Below, piece by piece: positions 23,901 through 35,900 of a stretch of DNA of 64,000 bases. Each line of letters begins with the position of its first letter. Position 1 is the stretch's first letter. The stretch is from Ligula intestinalis. Taxonomy: Eukaryota > Platyhelminthes > Cestoda > Diphyllobothriidea > Diphyllobothriidae. The translations under genes were made by a program, and so were the position numbers. The notes under the pieces are model-generated. The model made no database searches. It was given only the letters and a program-made list of their open reading frames with translations, and was not told the origin of the DNA. The stretch spans positions 67,521,695-67,585,694 of the forward strand of contig JAYGXS010000003.1 in the NCBI GenBank assembly GCA_036362985.1, in the 5' to 3' direction.

Positions 23901-26900
23901 TTAAGTGGTGTCCAAATGAAATCATCAGAATTCAGAAAGCGGACACCGACCTGGCTTTATGGTAGAACCGAGTAAACCGTGATTTTGAGAGCTAAGACCA
24001 GAATTGTTTCCTACGTCGCACGGCCAAAGGATATAGGGAAGGCAGAATACATGATTCTTGGACAATAAATATGCTAACCTCGGAACGGCAGTTGCATTAG
24101 CTCTAGTATTGGAAGTCGTACGGGTGATACTTTTTAAAGACTACTACATATTAGCCATTTTCCAATTGATCAATGCGAAGTGAAAAAGTGCAGGTGGGGA
24201 GATGGAAAGGCCGTGCGAACTTGGTTGGAAGTCCAATTGCACCCCCCGGATCGCGTGAACAGGACGCGCAACACGCCAGAGACTCGACCCCTCAACAATT
24301 CTGGCCGTTTTATTATAAGCCTGAGTCGTTATCCGTACGTGTGCACACGGTCGGTCGCCATTCGAGGTCACTGTCCAGAGTGTGAATAGCGACTTATGAC
24401 AGCGGGCCGCCAATTTGAACGACCAATTTACGTTTGCCCATTTGTCAATTATGTCGTCTTGTTGTCCAACCAGCATAATAGCAAAAACAGTTGGAGCATC
24501 GGATCTGGTGAATCACACCCAGGCTTCCCAGGTGCATCCAGTTGGTTATTTGTGCTGGCGTGAGCTGCCAACAGATGACTGGCTGCTGTGAAAATCAACA
24601 AAGTCAGAGGGTCCATGCAGGAATCAAAATAAAAACGACGTTGAAGGTGCCACACGATCGCCAGAACGAGAACTTGTGCAGCCTTGCGTGTTTCAAAATT
24701 TTCGCACTAGCACAAAGCCGGATAATGGGGGTAGCGGGTTGCAGAGATGAAGCGGTGTTGTTTTTAGAATGCACTTTCTAGTTCACGGTATGCACATCAA
24801 AACTGACAGCTCCTGAACGCAGAGCGGATAGTTGCGCGTGGCGTGATAATTGTACGACCTGGCCAAGCGTTGCAGTTGCAATGCTCCTGAGGCCCTGCTT
24901 GCCAAAATTATCGGACCTCGCGTTCATCGCAGATGGTGGCTGCACGTGATACGATAACAGGTTGCTGTCGGGTTTTTGCCATCTTCCTCAATTTACATGC
25001 TATAAATACCGCAACATCTGTGCAATCCACTACACTTTTTCGACCCTATCTCTAATGATGAATTCGAATGAGAATACGAATAGCCAGGCCTCGTCAGCTC
25101 TTGTTCCGGCGATCGTGGCACCACCTTTGTGAAAAACCAACCGGATGTAGGTGCGTAGTTTGGGGTAATTTATCAGATTCCATGCCAAGACTGCTTTTGC
25201 CACTACGCTGGCGGGACAGCACAACGACTTAGTTGACAAACAGGCTCTCTCTCTCTGTTTCTCAAACAAACTGACTCGTCCACTCACTTCAATTGGCAAT
25301 TTGGTTCTTTACCTGCGTGACCCTAGTACGCGCGGCAGCTATCAGACGATGGACGATGCTAACGTCAAACCCCACGAGAATGCGTTCTGTTGCTAATGAT
25401 AATCTCCTTTTGATATGGTAGGGGATGCCAAACTGTTGGTGACCTCCCCGGTTTGCCTGCCGTGGGCGGTTGATAAAGCCATCTAAGTATCCGTTCCTTG
25501 CTGATTTGTCCCATGGATGTTGGAATTCATGTATTCGTCTGCCAGGGAGGCTACAACGTCCTTATATCCTTTGCCTCTGACATGTAGATGGGGTCGTTAT
25601 GATTGAGAGGGATTAACTTCTAAGTCGTCCGAAATTACTTAAAACATCTTCTCCGACAACCTATTAAGGGAGGAAGATAAGTTTCGAAATTTACCTCTCC
25701 TCAACCTTCTAGTCATGCGTAGATCTAAGGGTTAAGCTAGCACTACGACACAACCATGATACCTAGGCGTCATAAAAATCATCTCATAAAGCACAAAAGC
25801 GGTTGTGTTAGGACGTCTTTCCAGTTAGATAGGTGGGAATAGTGGAACAACTTTGGACAACATCATAGTTTGGTTGGGTTAAGCCGCCTTTTTCACTCTT
25901 CCGCGTGTTGTCCGTCTAGAAAACAGTTAGTGTTATTGTACTGTTTTCTTCCAGTCTCGAAAGATGGCTTCGGAACGCTCAGGCTAATTCAATTGCCTCC
26001 GCTGATAGCCTGCTTCTTCGTCTTCGTTGCTGTACATAAATCTGGACAAACTTGCATTCTACAAGACTCGTTTCGAATTAACAGAGTATGCGATAAGCGC
26101 CAAACTTTTTTGGTCCGAAAAGGCTAAGTTTAACCGAAAGCCTTCGGGACTTATAGCTAGACGGTGGTGCCAAAAATAAATCGAAACACTAACTTGAATT
26201 TTCTATATGCTGGCAGGACGAGAGAACAAATAAAGCGAGCCCAAGCAGATATTACATGAGACTTACACGAAGGACAGTTCTCTAGAGTAGATAATAGGTA
26301 AAATACTAGGTGATGTGGAGTCTGTATGGACTAACAACTTACTGAGTTGACAGTTGCTGTTATTTAAAAGTGCAGCTAAAGCTGAGGAAAAACGTGCTGA
26401 TCGGAGGTTAGTTTCCCAACTCTGAAACAAGCAATTCCTGTAGAGGAGCAAACAGCCTTAAGGCAATCCAAGGACAGCTAAATATTACCATTTGCTAATC
26501 AACGGCCTCCGACTATGTGCTGCCACATCAACAGTAATATTCAGATGGCGCATTAGGACCGAGCACCAAAAATACATAGCTGATAGCTGCGAATCCTGAC
26601 TGTACGCTGAAGCGTACAGTCAGAAGCCTTAAAAGATCAAAAAAGTAATCTGAAGAGGGGAGGAAGCCTCCAGGCGGCCACCTTCACTGACCTCAGTCTC
26701 TCACAGATCTCCTTAAAGACGGCTAATTTTCGTTCCGGGCCCCTGTCGCGGACTCCTGCGAGGCGCATTTTGGCTTGCGTAGGCGTGAGGTCAGTGGGAT
26801 GGTAGCGCTGATGAGCCCCGTTGGTTTCGTTGGCTAGCCAGTCACCAAGTGGCACAGTGCCCTCACACCATTCGATAAGGCCGCTTCGACGTGCCAGAGG

Positions 26901-29900
26901 GATTACCTAAGTAATGCAGGGAGGCGAGGTAGGGGACTCAAGAAAGTGCACCAGTTGGGAAAAAGTTTACAAGCAGTAAGACCCGAACACAGACAGCAGC
27001 GTACCCCACCAAAGTAAAATTTATATAGAAGTTATGGTGAAGGCTCCATCTGACCTGTGGACAAAATACTGACTCTTGTTGATGAACGTGCACCTGACAG
27101 CTGGTAGTGTAGGCAAATAGTATTGCCGGCAAAGACAAGGGAGACTGGAATGGCCATTTCTGGCTTGTTAGCCGTCGTCAGCCAGTCATACTCAGACCCA
27201 AGTGGTGCCCCACTCGAGCCTCGAACTCGCAGTCTTTCTGATCAGAACCAAAAATCCTAACTATTGAGCCAAGAGACGGTCAAGTGAACTTTCATCAACG
27301 AGTGTCAATATCCCCTGATCTGAACTAGTGAGACAAGGAGCTCGTGGCTCAATGGTTAGGGCATTTGATTCTGATCAAAAAGGTCACGAGTTCAAAGCTC
27401 GAACGGGACACCACCTGGTATGGGTAGAACTAACTGATGACGGCCAATAAGCCAGAAATAGCCATTACAGTCTCCCTTTTATTAGCCAGCAATACTGTCT
27501 GCTAAAATAGTGAACCGCTAGAAGTTTTATCATTAGTTGGCTGATCACCAACAGCGACCCCCTGAAAGCCTGACTGATATATCTCAAATGCAAGGAATCT
27601 CTCGCAGGAGAGATATGAACGCCCTGCATCTCTCGGATGATGGGCTGTTGCTGCTGCGTCCAAGAAGCCACCGTAGCACGAAGGCGAGAAATAACTCCAA
27701 ATCGAATAGGAAATATATGAAAAGCAGCAACAACACGAACCGTATAAGTGCGGATCCGCATGGGTTGAGGCGACAGGCAGGGGTTGAAAGTAGGTGAGGT
27801 CCGCTGAGCTTGATTGGCACTGTTGAAGGTTGTGCCAGCGGCAGCGGCAAACGGCACCACATCATAGGCGTGAGCGGCCAACAGATGGTTGGCTGCTGTG
27901 AAAATCTACAAAATCAGAGTGGCCGTGCAAGAATCAAAGTGAAACCGACGTTGAACACAATGATGAACGTCATTGCCCCCGAGAAGCCATGGTGACGGTA
28001 CAAGGCAGGAGTTATCAACAGAGCGTCGGGTTAACTCCATTTCTTTCCAAGGAACTTTTGCTTACGCAACAAAGAGTGGATCCAGAAGACTATAAAGCGG
28101 ATGTATGAGCTTATCTGCACGAGCCAAAACAAGGTCGATTCCGCCCAACTGACCTAAGATGAACCCATGCTCACGAGGTCGTGCTATACACGTCATTTAG
28201 ATGAAATGAGGACAACCAAATCTAATTCATTGTCCCCGTCCAAAAAGTAATCAAGTCCAGAAACAGCAGGTGTTTACAGCTCGTCAACTCTTCTAAAACC
28301 CATTATTGAAACAGCTTCTGCTGCGGAAACGCTTTAGGCCACAACACATATACAGAACTGTTGCTTGAAAGGCAAAACCTGGGAAGCATATTCTTCCTAT
28401 CGATCCCTCTTCACCTTAGCTGATATGGATCGCGAGGGAACTTATTTCAGAAGGCAAGTAAAGTGAAAAAAACGTGCTGTCGATAGCTCCAGTTCTACGA
28501 TTAAAAACGTCAGAATAGGACTTAAAAATCTGCTAGAAACATCGACATCGACACCCTGTCCATATTTCTAAGGCCTAATTTCCTTACAAATGCTTAGTCG
28601 TAATATTATACAGAAGATAAGGTAAGACTGTAGAGGTCACGGTAAACCTCCTCACACCCGTGTTTGCGGTTTTTAGCTGTGAGGGCCGGACGAAAAGGGA
28701 CTTTCTTTCTTTCTTTCGTTACCTGCTGCATGATCGCGTCCTGGCGAGGGTCATCCCGACATTTTAACAACTGACGTCGTTTTCGGCCATCGGAGCAGAG
28801 GATGGTGATTATTTTGGGCAGATTGAGACCGCCCGCTAGGCGGAAGTTGGGCAGTAGGGAGACCAGACGAACGAGGCAATCGGTCGGGTAGAAGGTGTTT
28901 ATTCGTGGGACACAAGTAGGGGCCGCGATGAGATCCAGTTGCTGCTCCGCCGAATCACGAGTGAGGCGATAGAGAGCACAGGACATCGGAAGGGGTAAAT
29001 CTCCTAAAGAGAGGCGACAGAGGGGGAAGGAAATAATGACAAATTCATAGCGGTAAGTGTAAGAGATACCAGCTTATTTCAATGACCCAATCGTGAAAAA
29101 TTTGCGGCCTCGGTGGGAGTCGAACCCGCACATCAGGGAAGACTTTTGGGCAGCCAACGCTCACTATGGAACCCACCATTACGGAACAGCAAGCTGACTG
29201 CCCAGGCAGGTGGTTCCTTTTACGAGCAGTAAATTGGTTGGCTAAAATCGACCCAAGTCTGATTAAGTTCACGGCTCACAGTGAGCCTCATAGCCCAATG
29301 GTAGAGCGTGTTAGGACGGTAGCCTGAACAAAACATAGCAACCTTGTCGGCTCTCCTAAGACGTCGTGCCTGCCGCCGACCGCCACAATGATTCCTTTGT
29401 TCAAGAGCCGACTGCCTACAAGGTCATATGCGTTCGCTGGACTGGGCCCGAGCAGTGACCTTAGATCGGACAAGCACGCACGCGAGCCTACGCAAGGCAC
29501 AACTGGTTGCTGTTCTCCGAGTGTCAACGGGTGGGGTAACGTTATTCCAATGCGGCCAATCAGCCGACAAAAGAACGCGCAGACAATCTCTTATAAGCCA
29601 CTGTCCCTAGCAGACAGTAGAGTTGCATCACACCCGGACTACGAGGACACCGCAGTCCGCCTCCAATGCCCGGGCTTGCCCCGAGGTGGGGACATCAGCA
29701 CGCTGGAGATTAAGCAGCGGCAGCAACTCCGGGTTTTGTACACAATAAACCCTCCTCCGGGTGGATTCCAGAATTATGCCCTTCTTATTGTGTTCTTCCT
29801 TGGGGATTTCAACAGGGCATAATCCGGCAGTGACAAACATCAGATGCCACCGTTACAACACTGGCGACGCTATCGTTATATCAGAGCGTTGGCTGCATAA

Positions 29901-32900
29901 AAGCCTTCCCTGCTTTGTGAGTTCGCTATTGGGTCAACTAAATGAAGCAAATCTACTAAACGCCCCCCCCCGCAACAACTACCAGCTTATTGTATATGCC
30001 TGACCCGAGTATTCGCATGGGACTCACGGCTGGGCGGATGGATTCAAGGTAAGACACAAGAACAAGAACCCCTCCCACCGATAATACAGGTGGGTCTGTT
30101 CTAATTTCCGGCGAAGGGTGCCTACTCTCAAGTTCTAACCCTAATACTAATGGCAGTTACTACAATACCGGGTAAAGATGATTTGTTGGGCAGTCTAAAC
30201 AGGACAAGTAAGTAGAAACAGTCCGCCAAATTAAAACTGGCGACCATGCGATAAAGCTCAGGAAGGGTAATAATTCCCGTGTCTCAACCCTAAAATAAAA
30301 CTAATTTGTAACCTTAATCTTACCCCTAACCTAAAGCCTACAGTTAACAAGAACCCAAACCTTAACCCCAAGTTAATCTCTCCGGAATGCGATGCATAGC
30401 CACATGCATTGTGGGCGGTCCCTGTTCCCATGGAGTGTAGCAATCGCATTGACAGGTCTGACGCCAGCTAGCCTAAATGCGGCTTCATATCTTAGCACCT
30501 ACATACGTGCCGCTGCCAGTTCCTTTGGCGAAAAGTTTGCCTTACTTAGATGACTTTGGAGCAGGCAGAATGCGGAAGTTCATCGCCCCTTCTGCTTCAC
30601 TCCTGTTCGCGATTCACTCGGCCACACTATCCACTGAAGTGCTTTCGCGACGTTCTTGCCCATAACACATTGCACCTCGTCTTAACTGGCTCAATACTCT
30701 GACGGTATTTGCTAAGTCTGGAGTGCCAGGCTGGGAGGAGCTTCCTGTAGGGTTGAATTATTGCGCGTCTCAATTAATCGGGACCGACCTGCTTGTAGTT
30801 CACTACTCCACCTTAAGGATGACCCAAAACAGGACAGGGGAATAGGACCGCACCGCCTACTCAAAACAGGTGACCTTACGATAACTTTCGGGAAGTCAAA
30901 ATATTTCAGTGTCTTAATCACAAATCTAACCCCTAACATACAGCTAGGCTCTAACCTTAATCTTAACAAGTGCCCTAACCTAAACTATAAACCCAAAACG
31001 AACACAAACCTTGACCCTAAACCTAACTCCTTTCCTCACCGTAATCCTAAACCTGATTGCCCCAGAATTTGGCGCAAAGCCACATGTGTATTGAGGGCGG
31101 TTCCTGTTTATGTGTCGTGTTCAGGCGGCCATAAACGTCACCATTACCAACCCCCGCCCATATTCCGGGGGGGGGGGAGTGAAATTTATAATTCGATATG
31201 TCAACGAACACGGAATTCGAAAAGGTAATAAAGACGGTGAAAAGGAAAGTCCGACAGGCAAGTATGGGCACCGATAGTTAGGGAGAGAATGCCAGAGTTC
31301 GAGGAATGCCTTTTTGACATTTCCCTAAAACGATTAATAAATAGGCGTAAAGATAAAGATTTGCAGTGGAGTGAGCATAGTAGTAAACAAGAGTGGCCGA
31401 AATAAAGGGAAGGTTTTTCTATGCGTTGTTCAAAAGAGGACGTTTGTCCATCCACTGAGGTAATAAGCCCAGAAGAACAACTTTGTTCCTCTCCAACTGG
31501 GTCTACGCGCGCGGCAACAGAAGACTGGCAGTCATCGATCGTCAAATGCGTGTTAGCTGATAGAGTTTTTTAAACGGAGAACCCGGTTCACCGATCACAA
31601 GCAAGGCTGTTTAATAAATATGGATCGGAATACGCTGTGGTAAACGGGTAAAGAGTTACCACACGCCTTACACACGAGGGTAGATGAACAAAGTCGTGCA
31701 TCTGGAAGCGGATGCTAAATTTAATTATACGCGTTGGCAGATAAATATGCAAACTAAGTGTCAAAAGATAAACAGTAGACGAAAAAGAACCGCGGAGATA
31801 ATGCCCATTTCCCTGAAAGAAATAAAAAAAGAAGTTCCTACAAAGACAATTGTGACACGTACCTGTACTGCCGCGCTGCTTCTCAACGTCCACATTGGCG
31901 AATTCGATGAGAGCCACAGCCAGCTTTTTCATCTGCAGGAAGACTGGGCCGCTCTGCGAATGACACAACTCCGAAAAGAGCTCAGCGGCAATCGCCTGTC
32001 GCGTATCCTTTTCAGGCGCAACAACGGGCACTGACAGCTAACGAGGGGGGGGGACAAACAAACAGGTAGATTAGGCATAAACGAGGACATAAGACAATCC
32101 TCCTCTTCGAAAGTCGACCAAAATAAACAGTGTTGGAAAAGAAGAAAATGCAAAGATAGATGTGTAAGCCCCGGTGAGATGGCGCTGACAGAGGGAGAGA
32201 GCGGTCCGACTAAGCAAACTAGACAAACGTTGAACGGAGGGATTCCGATACACAGTTTATCATCACATCGGCTTCAAGACCGCAATTGTAGCCTGCTCAA
32301 GCTTCTAGCGGGTGCTGAAAGCTATCGATAGGTGTAAACAGCAATTAATTCTAAGTACGATTAAACTCATAGCTCTCTGTGGGGGACTCGGTTGGTTAGA
32401 GCGTTGGCTGTACTAACACCCTCACCCTGCTGGCATGAGTTAAAATTCCACCGAGTTTTTCACAACTGGCTCAAATGAGATGGCATTTATTTGAGTAGAA
32501 ATTCAGGTAAAACATAATTTTCTATAGCACGGTTAATATGTGTGTAGAAGGAGGGCAGTCTTTGGGGGGGGGGAGAGATATATTCGAATAAGACAAAACC
32601 AAAGGGTAAAGACAGGCCTTGACAATCACAACTACACTGGCCTAGAAACACGACGCAACATGAAGACCCTGCCTTAGAGCCCCTCCGAATCGTAAATGTT
32701 TAAGCAAGATGCGACCTTCCTTCATGAAATCCCTCCTTCTAGAAACTGTACAAGTTCCTCCCTGCCGGTGAACAGCGCATTGCAGATTATAGAACAGAGG
32801 ATAACGGAGACGCAACCGACAACCACCAGTGGAGTAGTTTTGCGTGTTGCAAACCGATTCGTCCCCAGTGGGACCATGTGGCTCAGAGCGCACATTACAA

Positions 32901-35900
32901 GAGCACGAAGACCATAGGGACGCCATCGCCGACAGCAGAAGGTTAGAGAGTCTGCACCAAGAAGGTGAAAGGTCACTTTAGGGTCCACTAAAGCTTATTT
33001 AAATAACCGAATATGTATACGAGATAATAAACATGCCTCAACAGAGCACAATTAGTCACAATCGTGCACTTTATGTCAATTCTATACAGAGAGATGGAGA
33101 GTTGACATAGTAAACGACTGTGGCCTGGGAGCTGTCTCTATATAATCTCCATGTCAACTCCATAGAGATTATATAGAGCCGAAGAATGTGTCCGATTGGG
33201 CATTATTCGGCCTCTTTGTTTTCTATTGATTGTGTTGCTCAGTTTAATTATGGCGCGCAAATATTTGTTCATTTAAACAATTATTCCTATTATTTTCTAT
33301 TTTAAAGGCCCAGCTTTTTAAATTAACTTTTGCCCCACCAACTTGACCCTCATTACCACCTGCCCTGTATTACAGAAGGGTGAGCTTTTTGTATGCAGTT
33401 GTGGACCCTAAATTGTACTGCTGCCAAAAATAAAATCTTGAGGTAAAAGAGCAGACAGGAGTACCGAATCCAACTTCTGCCGCTTAGGACGCGAAGTGCG
33501 TGGAGCAGGCGAGTCGACAGTGGGACTCTCGTCGAGGTCAGCGTTGACGAGAGAGAGGAGAGAGTAGCCTGTGTGGTGCGGGTGACCCAGCATCAGCCGA
33601 ACGACCAGCTGAAACAGACGGAAGGCATCAGATTCAGTGCCATTGGGGGAGAATAAACGAAAAAAAAAACTAAATGTAAAAAAGATGGTGTCGAACAAGA
33701 TCATCGGTAGGAGAGACTGAGGGTCAAGGGGTGGGGCAAACCTTTACATTGTGGCATGCAGCAAATGAATGTCTAAGAGCCCTTTATTTATTGGCACAAC
33801 CACAGATTCCAGTACCCACACGTAATCTTATTTGGGAGGAACAGACTTGTGTGGATGAAGCACATGCCTCAGGATAGTTAATAATAGCTCGGTTCAGAAA
33901 AAGTTGTCATGAATTAAATTAAAAAGCGCTTAGATCTAGATTCCTGATGCAAAGATAGATACGTCTAAGTGAGGACAAAACACAGTTGCCCAAACCAAGC
34001 CGTGGTAAAAGCGTAATGGATTGGGTCCCCGATAGTGACTGAAACATGCAGGTTTCCCAAATTTATCTGCGGAACCGAATATTTAGGTGGTATGCTGCAC
34101 GACATTCTGGGAAACAGACTCGTTTCTAAAAGCAACCTATGGGGGACAGAAGAGGAAATCTCAGATAACAGCCTACTTTCTAGGAAAAGAAAACATGCAA
34201 TGATAACCAACTACACAGCAGAAAAGAGAGTCGATCTACAGTAGATCGCATACCTGATGAAATTTGAAGATTGAAATTTCAGTTTGGGGACTTAACACAT
34301 ATTTGAGGTTGTTTATTTTGTTCATTGGGTTGACTTGAGGCGCAAAATGCTATTTACTAGAAATGGGTTCCGTTCAGATCGGTAAACTGGGGGAAAATGG
34401 CGGCAAACATGGGCGAAATCCAGCGTTAGTTGATATCCAAGATATTTTCTGCGCTATTAAACTCTGCGGACCAAAACTCCTTGCTTGTTCGTGTTTCATT
34501 ATAAAAGAACCTTCATAAAGAGCAGGAACTTTTTAATTATATATGTTCACAAAAGAAAAAAATGTTTAGTGTCCATAAAAATGAGGTAAGTGTACGTATG
34601 AGATAAAGCATAATCGTCGGCAAAAGAAGAATGAAATCACTTTAAAAAAGTTATCCTTACAAATCTGTCAAGTTTTGTACCCTAAAGATAAGTTATAATA
34701 TTACGAGACCGAAAGTTGTTTGACTACGCCGAATTAACTGACCGTCTTTGACTGTGTATTAATTGTTGCGAAATGTCATAAGTTTTTTCTGTAACGCTGT
34801 AAGGGAACACCGTCCAAATGTTTTCAAAATGCAGAAGAAAATCAATGAACACAAAAGATTGAAACGGAACAGGAAAAATATTATAGTGCTTAGAAATATC
34901 AAACGATATATTCTGTCACTCTGTTGTTCATTTGCAATCAAACAATGGTGCCCTGAAGTAAAAAACAAACACACTAAATCTGCTCCGGTTTACATAGAAA
35001 AGTAAGTTCTTTCATCTTCGGCAAAGTTTTTATCCCTAATTTTTAAGGAAGTCAAAAACTGGTCAAAATATCCCATTTTGGTCTTGATTTCATCTTCAAA
35101 AAGGTAGAGTACACAGATATGTGACGCCGAAATATCTAACTAAAACGCTTATTGAAGAGGTAACTTCTTATAGGAAGGTTTTCAATGGATCTTAGAAGTA
35201 TTCATATTCGAATTTTGCTGTGAGCATTAATTTTTCGCAGCAATGAGTTAACATGTTTAGGCGATTCTAGAATAATGACCCACACAGACACCTGCATAAA
35301 GAGGAATGTTTAAAAACTCATTATTTAGGTAAATGCTTTCAAAATATTTTTATTTTTAAGTTTTTGGTAACTAGGTTGAACAAAATTGATACTTAGGGGC
35401 AAACGAAGAAAACCACTGCAATTTGTAAAGTGTTAAGCAGAATTCCGAGAGAAATATACAGTTCGTCCCATTAAAACTCTCGAAAAAATTACAAAGGAAT
35501 GTGAAAAAGGGAAATTTCTTTCAATATACACAAGTTGGTATGAATTTGATTCCAATTACAACCATAATCTAACTTTTTAGATCACAACCAGCCTCTCCGC
35601 GTGTGGCCTTTAATCTATTTTTACTTCTGGAAACAGTGCGGACCTAAATCTCATCGTAAATCTTGTTTTTTAATTGTCAAAAGACATTGGCATAAAGCCA
35701 AAAAACCTTCCCATGGATGAAAAAATGGATTACATCCTCAATACCCGCATTGCTCAAACAACTATCGATACGTTGGCGAAGTCCATGTCTGATAAACTTA
35801 ATGCTAGTTTAAATATTAATGGAAGGTATACCAATCCTTAAATGTTGTATTTGTACTTATTCTGTACTACTTTGACATTTTTGAGATCCCATGCCTAAAA

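Noticed and set aside
29087..29180. Minus-strand GCGGGTTCGACTCCCACC, a perfect tRNA B box
   Set aside because: The rest does not fold as a cloverleaf and the A box is weak, so a functional tRNA is not supported; it is probably SINE-derived.
34250..34285. CTGATGAAATTTGAAGATTGAAATTT as a hammerhead
   Set aside because: The GAAA falls inside the putative stem and nothing follows that could form the cleavage site.
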